Shown here in pieces: positions 18,433 through 29,194 of a stretch of DNA of 64,000 nucleotides. Origin of the DNA: Myxococcus stipitatus DSM 14675. Lineage in GTDB: Bacteria > Myxococcota > Myxococcia > Myxococcales > Myxococcaceae. The notes beneath the pieces were generated by a model that was given only the letters and a program-made list of their open reading frames with translations, searched no databases and had not been told where the DNA came from. Made by a program: the position numbers and the translations under genes. The stretch lies in contig NC_020126.1 in the NCBI RefSeq assembly GCF_000331735.1, positions 1,240,001 to 1,304,000 of the forward strand. Direction: 5' to 3'. Every line of letters begins with the position of its first letter. Position 1 is the stretch's first letter.

Positions 18433-21400
18433 ATGATGCGTACGCCCCTCTCACGGCTCATCGCCTGCGTGCTCATGTCAGCGTCATTGCTGGTGGGCTG
18501 CGGTGGGTCGGACCCCGATGATCCCAAACCCCAGGTGACCGAAGATGGTGGTTCGGACGCGGGGTCGGATGCAGGCCACGATGAGGAAGATGCGGGAATT
18601 GATCCGGATCCCGACCCCGACCCGGGCAAGGTGCCCACGGACATCGAGGACCCCGACAACCGCAACAAGGACTCCGACTGTGATGGCCTGACGGACGCGG
18701 AGGAGTTCGCGAATGTCTATCCCAACGGGCTGAAGACGGACCCGGGCCTGCGCGACACGGACGGCGATGGAATCCGTGACGGCGTGGAAGTGGGCCGCAC
18801 CAGCAGCGTCGACCCGAAGTGCTCGTTCCGCGCGGACATGGACCCGCACTCGCGCACCTCGCCGGTGAAGGCAGACACGGACGGGGATGGAATCTCAGAC
18901 GGTCTGGAGGACACCAACCGCAACGGCGCGCGGGAGATTACGGAGACGGACCCGAACGCCATCGACTCGGATGGTGACGGCATCTCGGACGGCGAGGAGG
19001 ACACCAACAAGAGCGGTACGGTGAGCCCCGGTGAGACGGACCCGCGCAAGCGCGACACGGACGGCGACGGCCTGTCGGACAGCATGGAGCGCAAGCTGGG
19101 CACGGACCCGCTCAAGCCGGACACGGACAACGACGGCTGCAGCGACGGCGACGAGGACCGCAACCGCAACGGCGTGCGCGACAGCGGCGAGACGGACCCG
19201 AAGGTCGCGGACTGCGCGGCCTCCATTCCGGACGCGGACTTCGACGGCATCCCCGACTCGGTGGAAGCCGCCACGGGCACCGACAAGAACAAGGCGGACA
19301 CGGACGGGGACGGCCTGCCCGACGGTGTCGAGGACGAGAACAAGAACGGGCGCGTGGACCCCGGCGAGACGGACCCCCGCCTGACGGACACCGACTGTGA
19401 CGGCCTGCAGGACGGCCCGGGCCGCAACGGCTTCCTGGGTGAGGACGCCAACAGCAACGGCAAGGTGGACGGCGCCGAGACGGACCCGACCAACCCGGAC
19501 ACCGACGGTGACGGCCTGCGCGACGGCCTGGAGCGCGGCGTGACGACGGCGCTGGCGCCGCGCAAGGACTGTGGCTACTCGGGCGATGCGGACCCGGGCA
19601 CCACGACGAGCCCGACGAACCCGGACTCGGACGGCGACACCATTCCGGACGGCGCGGAGGACGCGAACCAGAACGGCCGCGTGGACCCGAACGAGCTGGA
19701 CCCGAAGAACCCGGCGGACGGCGCCTCGGGGACGCCCGCGGGCCAGGCGTGCCGCGTGAGCAACCTGCGGCCGGTCACCTTCAAGGAGGAGAACGGCGCG
19801 GACATCCGGCTCGCGCTGCCGGCGACCTTCAAGGACGCCAACATCACCTACCTGACGGCGGGTGGCTCCACGGTGGGCGTCATCGGCTGGGATGACACCA
19901 AGCAGGTGACGATGATTGCGTACAAGCGTGGTGTGGTGGGCAACTCCACCACGCCCACGGGCGACGAGGCGGGCATCCGCGCCGCGTCGTTCAGCAACGT
20001 GACGCGCGACGTCTCCCAGACGTTCACGACGTGGGACGGCTACGCGGCGCTCGCGGCGCGCTACTCGATGCCGGGCTCGGGCGACCTGAAGACGGTGACG
20101 AACACGCTGGCCCGCTCGCTGGTGCCCAACAGCACGGGTGCGCTCACGGGAACGGCGGGTGTCGCGGGTCCGTTCACGCTCCAGGCGCAGTACGTCCACC
20201 GCACCAACGACAGCGTGCTGGTGGTCCTGGCCCTCACGCCGACGGTCAGCTACACGGAGGCGGGCAGCCTCTTCACGCTGTCCGACGCGGCGGGTGGCTC
20301 CTCGCTGGCGCAGTTCGGCGACGCGGACGCGGTGCAGTGCGAGCTGTTCACCTCGCCGACGGCGGTGGTGGACTTCCTCTTCGTGGTGGACGACAGCGGC
20401 TCCATGGCGGACTCGCAGGCGGCGCTGGCGAACGCGGCCACGGCGGTGGCCAACAAGCTGGCCAACTCGACGTTGGACTGGCGCCTGGCGATGGTGACGT
20501 CCAGCTACACCTCCGGCAACTCCAGCCACGTCAACCGGGGCGTGGTGCGAGGCTTCACCCGCAACATCAACCAGTTCAAGGCGTGGCTGACCACCGACAG
20601 CGCCTGCGGTGCCAATGGACAGTGCTCCGGCGTCACCATTCCCGCGGGGACGGACCCCACCACGTGCTCGGCGTCGACCCCGTCCTGCTGGGTGGGGACG
20701 GGCGGCTCGGGTTCGGAGTGGTCGATGGACGCGGCTCGCGCGGCCATCAATGACAAGCTCGTGCCGAATGGCACGACGGTGGCTGACCGCATCCGTCCCG
20801 GCGCGAAGGTGGTGGTCGTCATCCTGACGGACACGCACGACTACTCGACGGACAGCATCGCGACGTTCGAGCAGTACTTCAAGGGCACGGGCACCACGGC
20901 GACGACCAAGAACCCGCTGAACCAGGTCATCCAGGTCCACGGCATCATCTGCCCGCCGGAAGGTGCGACGGGTGACACGTCGACCTGGTGTCACAACCAG
21001 GAGGACCCCCGCAACCCGAAGCACCTGGACATCATCCAGGCGACGGGCGGCGTGGTGGGCAGCATCCGGAACTCCGCGTCCATCACCACGACCATCAACG
21101 GCATCGTGGACAGCACCATCGCCGCGGTGGGCCACAAGACGCAGCAGCCGCCCATCGGCGCCTCGGTGAAGGTGTCCGTGGCGGCGGTGGCGAACCCGAC
21201 GTCGTGCCCCACGCCGTCGGACCTGCCGCGCAGCCGCGTCAACGGCTTCGACGTGGACGGCATCAACCGCACGCTGTCGTTCTTCGGCGGCTGCCGCCCG
21301 CAGGCGAACAACACGCAGGCGGCGGTGTCCTACCGCTACTGGAGCGACCGCACGACGAGCCCCAACGGCGTGCCGCCCCCGTGCAAGTCGGACCCGAACT

Positions 21401-21822
21401 ACGACCCGACGCAGGCGGACTACTGCAAGCGCCAGCTCGTCTGCAACCGCGTGACGGACAAGTGCGAGTGCCCCGCGGACTGCGGTGGTGGCGGAGCGCC
21501 CGGCCAGGTCTGTGACACGGACGTGAACGTGTGCGCCTTCAAGTGCGCGCCGGACTGCGGTGGCGAGTGCGGCACCTACGAGTCGTGCAACTCGGCGACG
21601 TGCGCCTGCACGTGCGTCCAGTCGGCGACGTGCGCGCCGGGCTACAAGTTCGACCCGAGCGTGTGCGCCTGCGCGTGTGACACGTCGGTGCTGAGCTGCG
21701 GCTCCACGTCGCAGCCGGATGCGGCCTCGTGCTCGTGCGCGTGCAAGACCGACTGCGGTGGTTGCCCGGCGAACACGCGGTGCAACGTGAACACCTGCGC
21801 GTGTGAAGGCGTCATCGGCTGA
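18433..21822 (+). CDS. cglD: CglD-like surface lipoprotein: thrombospondin-3 calcium repeats, VWA domain, Cys-rich tail
   Basis: A 1,129-residue lipoprotein (LLVGC, Cys23). After an Asp/Pro-rich linker, about ten thrombospondin type-3-like calcium repeats (pattern DTDGDGxxDGxE, residues about 75-430) are followed by a beta-rich region. A von Willebrand A domain comes next, with MIDAS motif VVDDSGSMAD near residue 652. The C-terminal ~140 residues are cysteine-rich and EGF-like (CAPDCGGECGTYESC, CKTDCGGCPANTRC). This architecture matches what I recall of the myxobacterial gliding-motility lipoprotein CglD. The assignment rests on architecture and genome type, not on a search. Likely a calcium-dependent surface adhesin. 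It has its own promoter region and ends in a bidirectional terminator. Confidence 0.68.
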   Translation: MMRTPLSRLIACVLMSASLLVGCGGSDPDDPKPQVTEDGGSDAGSDAGHDEEDAGIDPDPDPDPGKVPTDIEDPDNRNKDSDCDGLTDAEEFANVYPNGLKTDPGLRDTDGDGIRDGVEVGRTSSVDPKCSFRADMDPHSRTSPVKADTDGDGISDGLEDTNRNGAREITETDPNAIDSDGDGISDGEEDTNKSGTVSPGETDPRKRDTDGDGLSDSMERKLGTDPLKPDTDNDGCSDGDEDRNRNGVRDSGETDPKVADCAASIPDADFDGIPDSVEAATGTDKNKADTDGDGLPDGVEDENKNGRVDPGETDPRLTDTDCDGLQDGPGRNGFLGEDANSNGKVDGAETDPTNPDTDGDGLRDGLERGVTTALAPRKDCGYSGDADPGTTTSPTNPDSDGDTIPDGAEDANQNGRVDPNELDPKNPADGASGTPAGQACRVSNLRPVTFKEENGADIRLALPATFKDANITYLTAGGSTVGVIGWDDTKQVTMIAYKRGVVGNSTTPTGDEAGIRAASFSNVTRDVSQTFTTWDGYAALAARYSMPGSGDLKTVTNTLARSLVPNSTGALTGTAGVAGPFTLQAQYVHRTNDSVLVVLALTPTVSYTEAGSLFTLSDAAGGSSLAQFGDADAVQCELFTSPTAVVDFLFVVDDSGSMADSQAALANAATAVANKLANSTLDWRLAMVTSSYTSGNSSHVNRGVVRGFTRNINQFKAWLTTDSACGANGQCSGVTIPAGTDPTTCSASTPSCWVGTGGSGSEWSMDAARAAINDKLVPNGTTVADRIRPGAKVVVVILTDTHDYSTDSIATFEQYFKGTGTTATTKNPLNQVIQVHGIICPPEGATGDTSTWCHNQEDPRNPKHLDIIQATGGVVGSIRNSASITTTINGIVDSTIAAVGHKTQQPPIGASVKVSVAAVANPTSCPTPSDLPRSRVNGFDVDGINRTLSFFGGCRPQANNTQAAVSYRYWSDRTTSPNGVPPPCKSDPNYDPTQADYCKRQLVCNRVTDKCECPADCGGGGAPGQVCDTDVNVCAFKCAPDCGGECGTYESCNSATCACTCVQSATCAPGYKFDPSVCACACDTSVLSCGSTSQPDAASCSCACKTDCGGCPANTRCNVNTCACEGVIG

Positions 21823-21892
21823 GGCCCTGACGTCCGCGCCGGTCCTCGCTGAAGCACGCGAGGGCCGGCGGCTCGCGACGAAGAGATGAAAG

Positions 21893-21925
21893 AAGGCCCC
21901 GGTGGCATCGCGCCGCCGGGGCCTT
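21893..21925. terminator. Bidirectional terminator between cglD-like and M14 peptidase genes
   Basis: Arms AAGGCCCCGG (21893-21902) and CCGGGGCCTT (21916-21925) are perfect complements, and the inner bases pair further with one wobble. It stands between two convergent stops (21822 and 21960) with A/T at both ends of the stem, as expected for a shared terminator. Confidence 0.75.
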
Positions 21926-21959
21926 CGTGTTCCAGGCTCTGTCCGCGTACGTTCGGAGG

Positions 21960-23723
21960 CTAGCGGCCCGTGCCGAGTCCCGCCGGCGCGGCGGCCGTGC
22001 GCAGGACGGGGTAGACGCGCAGCTGGGTGTCGCGGGCGGGGTGGCGCTCATAGAAGAAGCGCAGGCGCGCGCGCGCGTCCTGGGCGAAGGCGGGGTCCTT
22101 GAGCTTCGCGTCCCACGCGGCCTTCACGGCGGCGTCCTTGGCGAGCAGCTCCCGCGCGAAGGGCTCCAGCACGTAGTCCTCGATGTATTCCTTCTGCTCG
22201 AAGTGGGCGTTGAAGAAGCCCCAGGAGAGCAGCGAGTCGGGGCCGGAGGGCTCGAACAGGTGCGCCACCAGCTCCACGCCGGGCTGGGCCACGGGCACGT
22301 ACAGCGTCCCCGCGGGGAGCGCCTGGGACTGCTTCTCCCACGCGCCCTTGACGGAGAGCGTCTGGTGGCCCTCGTTGGAGGAGGGGCTCCACTTCGACTC
22401 GGTGGCGCGGAAGACCTCCACGTCGCTCGCGGGCGTGGGGCGGGAGAGGCGCTGGAAGCTCAGGCCGTGGGTGGTGAGCTTCTGGGAGACCCAGGCGGCG
22501 TGCGCGGGAGGCACCAGGTAGCCGCCCGAGGGCAGCGTGACGGTGAGGGCGGGCTCCACCGTGTCGAAGTAGGGCACGGTCCAGACCTGGGGCTTGGAGT
22601 CGTCGTAGCGAATCCACGTCTGGCCGGAGACCTCGGAGGTGCCGCGCTCGTAGGCGTAGCCTCGGAAGGCGATGGGGCGGCTGTGGGCGGTGTTCTTCCA
22701 CGCGAGCACCACGTCGCGCACCTGGCCGGCCTGGGCCTCCGCGTCGGCGGCCTTCACGGCGGCGAGCATCCCGGCGCCGTCGCGAGCGGCCATCCGCAAG
22801 AGGCTCGCGACGACGTTGCGCGTGGCCTTCACGCGCTGGGCATAGGGCTTCCAGGAGTGGGTCTCCACGAGGACGCCGAAGCGGCGGTGGCGGGCGGCGT
22901 AGGCGTGGCTGAAGCGCGGGGACGGCACGCCGTAGGCGAAGCCGGACATGGGGTCATCGTCCTCGCGGAAGGACGGGTAGAAGTCGAGCGGCTGGTGGCC
23001 CTGGGTCTCCAGCTCCTGGAGGAGCTCCTTCATCAGCTTCACGCCGACGGTGCGCAGGGGCGCGGGGCCGGACTGCAGGGGCTCGATGGCGATGGCGACA
23101 TCGGGCTCGAACTTGGCGCCGTCGGTGACGTGCAGGTCCGCGTAGATGAGCGCGTCCCAGGTGTTGAGGTAGCGCAGCAGGGCCACCATCTCCGGGGCGT
23201 CGGCTTTGACGTAGTCGCGGTTGAGGTTGAAGTTCTGGCCCGTGGTGCGCCAGCCCATCTCCTCGGGGCCGACCTGGTTGGGGCGGTTGTTGGGGGCGAA
23301 GCGCTCGTGGCCGTCGACGTTGAAGACGGGGACGAAGACGGCGGTGACGTCCTTGAGGACGCCGGGGAGCGTCTTGCCGGCGAGCAGGTCTCTCAGGAGC
23401 GCGAAGCCCGCGTCCTTGCCGTCGATTTCACCCGCGTGGATGCCGCCCTGGAAGAAGACGACGGGGCGCTTCTTCTTCGTATTGGCGGCGGGGGTGAGGG
23501 TGCCGTCGGCGCTCGCGATGAGGGCGAGCATGGGGCGGCCCTCGGGGGTGGTGCCGAACGTGTCGCAGCGCACCTTGCCGGGGAAGGCCTTGGGGAAGGC
23601 GCGGCAGAGGGACTCGACCTCGGAGTAGCGGCCGGTGCGTGTCCAGCCGCTCTGCTCGGAGACGGTGGTGAGGGGGAGCGGCGCCTGGGTGAGCGCCAGG
23701 GAGAGGGCGGTGGCGAGGAGCAT
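21960..23723 (-). CDS. Secreted M14-family zinc carboxypeptidase
   Basis: A 587-residue exported metallopeptidase. It has an N-terminal signal sequence (MLLATALSLALTQAPL), then the carboxypeptidase fold. The zinc ligands His96 and Glu99 are in GGIHAGEIDGKD, and a third likely ligand, His198, is in YADLHVTD. NFNLNRDYVK supplies the substrate-binding Asn/Arg motif of M14. The catalytic Glu is probably in LVETHSWKPY near residue 290. ATG 23723 is preferred, with GAGGG six bases upstream; a TTG two codons earlier is an alternative. The C-terminal ~200 residues look like an added beta domain. It probably degrades peptides or prey protein outside the cell. Followed upstream on the same strand by an MBL-fold gene. 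Confidence 0.85.
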   Translation of the reverse strand: MLLATALSLALTQAPLPLTTVSEQSGWTRTGRYSEVESLCRAFPKAFPGKVRCDTFGTTPEGRPMLALIASADGTLTPAANTKKKRPVVFFQGGIHAGEIDGKDAGFALLRDLLAGKTLPGVLKDVTAVFVPVFNVDGHERFAPNNRPNQVGPEEMGWRTTGQNFNLNRDYVKADAPEMVALLRYLNTWDALIYADLHVTDGAKFEPDVAIAIEPLQSGPAPLRTVGVKLMKELLQELETQGHQPLDFYPSFREDDDPMSGFAYGVPSPRFSHAYAARHRRFGVLVETHSWKPYAQRVKATRNVVASLLRMAARDGAGMLAAVKAADAEAQAGQVRDVVLAWKNTAHSRPIAFRGYAYERGTSEVSGQTWIRYDDSKPQVWTVPYFDTVEPALTVTLPSGGYLVPPAHAAWVSQKLTTHGLSFQRLSRPTPASDVEVFRATESKWSPSSNEGHQTLSVKGAWEKQSQALPAGTLYVPVAQPGVELVAHLFEPSGPDSLLSWGFFNAHFEQKEYIEDYVLEPFARELLAKDAAVKAAWDAKLKDPAFAQDARARLRFFYERHPARDTQLRVYPVLRTAAAPAGLGTGR

Positions 23724-23754
23724 CCTCAACCCTCAGCACAGGCTCTGGTGTGAT

Positions 23755-24690
23755 TCAACCGCTGTGCACGGTGAGAGTTCCTCCCACGGGTAGGACGTGC
23801 AGGTGTTGTCGCGGCAAGTCACGGCGCGTCCACTCGGCGTCCAGGCGCCGGGGCGGCTCGTCGAGCGGCTCGTCGGTGAGCTTGAAGGTGCCCCAGTGCA
23901 TGGCGAGGAAGTCCCGGGCGCGGAGGGCTTCAAAGGCTCGCACGGCTTCCTCGGGATTCATGTGCTGGCGGCTCATGAACCATTCCGGGTCATACGCGCC
24001 GATGGGGAGCATGGCGGCGTCGAGGTGGGGGAAGCGCTGGCCGATGTCGTGGAAGCCCTCGAACCAGGCGGTGTCGCCGGAGTGGTAGAGGCGGGCGCTG
24101 GAGCCTTCGATGACGAAGCCGCCCCAGAGCATGTCATTGGCGTCGTTGAGGCCGCGCCGGCTCCAGTGTTGGGAGGGGACGAAGTGGACGGTGACGGGGC
24201 CGACGCGGGTGGAGTGCCACCAGTCGAGCTCGGTGACGGCGAGGCCGCTGCCGCGGAACACGGGGGCGTGGCCGAGGCCGGTGACGATGGGGGCTCGGAC
24301 GTCGACGAGGGTGGGGAGGTCCAGGTGGTCGTAGTGGTTGTGGGAGACGAGGCTGGCGGTGATGGGGGGAAGCAGGTGGGTGGGGAGGCCGGGAGGGACG
24401 TTGCGGCGGATGACGACGTTGATGGCGTCGCGCAGGACGGGGTCGATGACGAGGGAGATGCCATCGAGTTGCACGAGCCAGCTCGCATGGCCGAGCCAGG
24501 TGAGGCGGGCGCCTTCACCGGGGGCGGGGGGCGTGGCGAGGAGGGCGAGGTCTGGGGAGACGTGGGGGACGGGGGCGTGGTCGGGGGACTTGCGGCGGCG
24601 GCCCGAGAGTTTGTCGGCGACGGCCCATTTGAAGACGGTGCTGAAGGGCTGGGGGCCGGTGCCGTCGAGGTTCTTGAAGCGCAGGGGCAT
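23755..24690 (-). CDS. MBL-fold metal-dependent hydrolase (NAPE-PLD/UlaG-like)
   Basis: A 311-residue cytoplasmic hydrolase of the metallo-beta-lactamase fold. The metal motif HxHxDH is at His117, His119, Asp121 and His122 (SHNHYDHLD). Further ligands are probable in PSQHWSRRGL, YHSGDTAWF and LAMHWGTFKL. The N-terminal LTWLGHASWLVQLDG and the SGDT block are typical of the N-acyl-phosphatidylethanolamine phospholipase D/UlaG branch. The exact substrate cannot be read from the sequence. The ATG at 24690 is the natural start. It lies 31 bp before the M14 peptidase gene and may share a transcript with it. Confidence 0.82.
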   Translation of the reverse strand: MPLRFKNLDGTGPQPFSTVFKWAVADKLSGRRRKSPDHAPVPHVSPDLALLATPPAPGEGARLTWLGHASWLVQLDGISLVIDPVLRDAINVVIRRNVPPGLPTHLLPPITASLVSHNHYDHLDLPTLVDVRAPIVTGLGHAPVFRGSGLAVTELDWWHSTRVGPVTVHFVPSQHWSRRGLNDANDMLWGGFVIEGSSARLYHSGDTAWFEGFHDIGQRFPHLDAAMLPIGAYDPEWFMSRQHMNPEEAVRAFEALRARDFLAMHWGTFKLTDEPLDEPPRRLDAEWTRRDLPRQHLHVLPVGGTLTVHSG

Positions 24691-24775
24691 GAGGGCGGAG
24701 TCCTAGGGGCGCGTGGGGCCCGAGCGCCAGTCATGCGCGCGAGGTGTGTGGGTTCGCAAGGGAATGCGGAGGGGG

Positions 24776-25654
24776 TCACCAGTGGGGGTGGCAGACCCAG
24801 GGGGAGGAAGGGCGACGTTGGAAGCAGCGGAAGCCGTCGGCGCAGGTGTCGGGGCCGTCGGGCTGACAGGGCTGCTTGCAGGACCAGCCGTCGCAGACGA
24901 GGTTGGAGGGGCACGGCGGGAGGTTCTGGCCGCAGCGTTGCTCGCACTCGGACCAGATGCGGTCGGGGAACTGGGGGGAGTGGATGACCTCGCAGGTCTG
25001 TCCTGGGGGACAGGGGGATTGCTGGCAGGAAGGGCCGAGGACTCGAGCGCAGGTGGACGCGCCTTCGTCATGACGGATGCACTGCTGGCCTTCGGGACAG
25101 TCACGTTGTTCGCAGGTCGGGAGGCAGAGAGGCTCGGGACGGGTGTCCGCGCAGAAGAAGTGAGATGCGCATGTTGGGGGGGAGGAGAGGGCGCAGGGAC
25201 GGGCGCAGAATCCTCCTCGGCCGCCGCAGACGAGGCCAGGAGCACAGGCTTCGTCGTGAGTGGCTGGAACCTTGATGCATCGTTCTCCTTCCGTGCGGAC
25301 TCCGCGAGGGATGCAGTAGCGAACCAGGGGGCCCGAGCCCTCCGTGGAGAGGAGCTGGCAGTGCTGGCCGTCGGAGCATTGCGCGTCGGTGAGGCACTGG
25401 CTGTCAGCGCAGTATTGCGCATGGGCGCGGGCATCCATGAGGCAGCCCAAGGGAGCCTCGCAGGCGGCGCTGTTGGAGCAGTTTCGGCGGTAGGTGCGGA
25501 GCCGGCTTCGTTCTTCCATGGAGAGGACGGGGCTGATGGTCCGGCCATGGCTGTACTCGGGTGTCTGGGGCTGGAGCGCTCCGCCGAGAATGAGAACGAG
25601 TGGGAGGGGGAGGAGCAGCGCGGTGATGACCGTGGTGGGCGTCCGCCAGTTCAT
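24776..25654 (-). CDS. Cysteine-rich exported protein
   Basis: A 292-residue protein with an N-terminal hydrophobic helix (TPTTVITALLLPLPLVLILGGAL) that serves as signal or anchor, then about 30 cysteines spread over the rest. The Cys pattern (CSDGQHC, CAPGLVC, CPEGQQC, CPPGQTC, CADGFRC) resembles the disulfide-rich modules common in myxobacterial secreted proteins. No catalytic motif is visible, so I assign no function. Its ATG overlaps the stop of the small lipoprotein gene as ATGA. The pair is therefore an operon, and the two products may act together in the envelope. Confidence 0.75.
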   Translation of the reverse strand: MNWRTPTTVITALLLPLPLVLILGGALQPQTPEYSHGRTISPVLSMEERSRLRTYRRNCSNSAACEAPLGCLMDARAHAQYCADSQCLTDAQCSDGQHCQLLSTEGSGPLVRYCIPRGVRTEGERCIKVPATHDEACAPGLVCGGRGGFCARPCALSSPPTCASHFFCADTRPEPLCLPTCEQRDCPEGQQCIRHDEGASTCARVLGPSCQQSPCPPGQTCEVIHSPQFPDRIWSECEQRCGQNLPPCPSNLVCDGWSCKQPCQPDGPDTCADGFRCFQRRPSSPWVCHPHW

Positions 25655-25866
25655 TCCGGGTCACCACAGTGTTCGATGCATTCAGGGTCGTTCGCGGGTT
25701 TGCCCTCGCAATAGCGTTCGCGTTCCTGGCTGGTGCACCGTGTGGGGAGGGTCTCCAGCGCATCTCGATGCGCGGCGCGGTCCGCCCAGCCGTCTCGCCG
25801 ATGAACCTCGGGGCAGCCCAGCAGGGCCAAGGACAGCGCACAGACCCAGATGACTGGCCATGGCAT
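25651..25866 (-). CDS. Small Cys-rich lipoprotein
   Basis: A 71-residue lipoprotein precursor. ATG 25866 starts a signal MPWPVIWVCALSLALLGC with lipobox Cys18. The mature part is short and has three further cysteines (TRCTSQERERYC, PECIEHC). A longer in-frame start at 25908 would add a non-signal leader and is rejected. Its stop overlaps the next gene by 4 bp. Function unknown; likely the partner of the Cys-rich protein it precedes. Confidence 0.7.
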   Translation of the reverse strand: MPWPVIWVCALSLALLGCPEVHRRDGWADRAAHRDALETLPTRCTSQERERYCEGKPANDPECIEHCGDPE

Positions 25867-26036
25867 CGCGTGTCCCCCGGGAGAGGAAGCTCTCACGAGT
25901 TCTACCATGGAGGCGCCTGGCTCTCCGGAGACATCGCCGTGCCTCTCGGCCCCCAGTTCAGTGGCTCACGCTGCGGCCAGGCTCGGCGCTTCGGGGAAGC
26001 CCCCATCTGGCTCCGCTCTCACTTATATAGAGCGAG

Positions 26037-27493
26037 ATGCTGCCCACCTCCGGCTCCACGACCCGCAAGCTCCTGCTCGCATTCGGCGCGCTCGTGGCCC
26101 TCTTCACCGCCGCTTCGGGCTTCGCGCTCGCCCGCCTGGCTGACATTCACGACGGCTCCCACCAGCTGCGTGAAGCCGGCAACCGCGTCCGTGATGCGCT
26201 CGAACTCGCCACCGCCGTGAGAGACCAGTACGCCCACGTGGCGCACACCATCATCCTCGGCAACGCCAGCCACGTTCACTTCCACGAGGAGTCCCGAGCA
26301 CGCGTCGAAGCGCTCACCCGCAGCCTCCGCGAGCAGGCGCAAGACGAGGAGGAGCGCGCCTGGGTGGCCGACATCCAGGAGAACGGCGACGCCCTCGAGC
26401 GCCTGTACCGCGACTCCCTCCTCCCCGCCGTGCTCGCGAAGGACCACGCCACCGTCACCGCCGTCCACAGTCAGGTGCTCGAACGCGTGTCGCTCGTCCA
26501 GGCCCGCGCCGAATCCCTGGCGCATCGCTTCGACAACTCCATCGGCTCCTTCGAGGCCCACGTCGGCGCCGTCGAACACAACAGCTTCCGCTGGGCGCTG
26601 CTCCTGCTCGGCGGCGCCACGCTGTTCGCCATCGGCGTGGGCATCTACATCGGCAACTCCGTCGCCCGCCCCGTCGCCCGTCTGTCCGAGGGCGCCGCGC
26701 GACTCGCCCAAGGAGACCTCGACACGCGCATCCCGGAGAACGACCCCGGAGAGCTCGGCCAGCTCGCCGCGCAGTTCAACCGCATGACCGAGGCCCTGCG
26801 CACCCATCAAGCCCAGCTCGTTCAACACGAGAAGCTCGCGAGCGTCGGCCGCCTCGCCGCCGGTGTGGCGCACGAAATCAACAACCCCCTGGGCGTCATC
26901 CTCGGCTATGTGCGCATCCTCCAGCGAAAGGCGGAGGGCCCCCTGGCCGAAGACCTCAAGGTGGTCGAGGACGAGGCCGTGCGCTGCCAGCAGATTGTCG
27001 AAGGGCTGCTCGACCTCTCCCGTCCGGGCCATGGGCCCATGGAGAAAGTCTCCGTGCGAGAGACCTGTGAGGACGTCGTGGCGAGACTGCGAGAAGCCGA
27101 GCGGCTCGGTCAGGTGGAGGTGCGCGTGGAGGGCACCGCGAGCGCGTGGGCCCAGCCCCTGCGTCTGCGTCAGGTCCTGCTCAACCTCGTGAGGAACGCC
27201 GCGGAGGCCGCGGGCACGGGCGGCACCGTCGAGGTGCGAATCGAACCCGACAAGGACGGAGGCGCCAGCGTGGCCATCTCCGACTCCGGGCCCGGCGTGA
27301 AGCCCGAGGACCGTCGTCGCCTCTTCGAGCCCTTCTTCACCACCAAGTCCACGGGCACCGGCCTGGGGCTCGCCGTGAGCCAGGCCATCGCGGAGGCGCA
27401 CGGAGGACGTATCGAAGCGGACACAGGTCCACTCGGAGGCGCGCGCTTCACCCTGCGACTCCCGCCCGCCTCCGCCGAGAGAGAGGCCATGGC

Positions 27494-27497
<4 letters not shown>
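26037..27497 (+). CDS. Membrane sensor histidine kinase
   Basis: A 486-residue two-component sensor. It has TM1 at about 11-33, a periplasmic helical sensor domain (about 35-180), TM2 at about 186-206 and a HAMP domain (ARPVARLSEGAARLAQGDLDTRI). The HisKA domain has phospho-acceptor His279 in AAGVAHEINNPLG. The HATPase has the N box (LLNLVRNAAEAA), G1 (ISDSGPGV), F box (FEPFFTTKS) and G2 (GTGLGLAV). The HEINNPLG H-box is typical of NtrB-like kinases that pair with NtrC-family regulators, which fits the next gene. The stop overlaps that gene's ATG as ATGA. The signal sensed is unknown. Confidence 0.93.
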
Positions 27498-28918
<1,421 letters not shown>

Positions 28919-28945
28919 CACCGCGCTCCAACCGAGCGAGCTCGC

Positions 28946-29070
28946 TGATGCGAGGCTTCGGAAGCAACGTCACGGGCGGGCATGAAACACGAGCGCCTTC
29001 ACCCTCGGCTCAATCCCTACGGTGTTCGCTCGGAGGACTTCAAACGCTCCGAGTCGCACCGCGTTCCAAG
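28946..29070 (+). pseudogene. Decayed tandem copy of the response-regulator 3' end
   Basis: This stretch aligns with 28793-28930, the end of the upstream regulator gene. Shared runs include CTGATGC, the GGGCATG...CGAG run, CTCGGAGGACTTCAA and CGCTCCGAGT-GCACCGCG-TCCAA. One frame still reads PYGVRSEDFKRSE, identical to the real C-terminus, but the copy has a roughly 13-bp internal deletion and a lost stop codon (GAGTAG to GAGTCG). No start or full domain remains. It is best read as the relic of a tandem duplication. The rest of 28919-29194 shows no gene. Confidence 0.8.
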
Positions 29071-29194
29071 CCAGCCGGGTGGCTCCACCCCGCGCGAAGG
29101 AATGGAGCGTAGCACCTGCTCCCCTCCGGAGAGGGCGACCCGGAGCGAAGCGTCCCACCGGACTCGGACATGGCGCGCGAAAGCGCCCCCCGCG

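Noticed and set aside
24713-25714. Plus-strand open frame opposite the Cys-rich protein
   Set aside because: The minus-strand frame has regular Cys spacing and a signal; the plus frame is Ala/Gly-rich without features.
26023-26036. TATATA box just before the histidine kinase ATG as a leaderless promoter
   Set aside because: No matching -35 at 16-18 bp and no sigma-54 -24/-12 pair; too weak to annotate.
26019-27401. Minus-strand open frame opposite the histidine kinase
   Set aside because: The plus strand shows complete HisKA/HATPase motifs.
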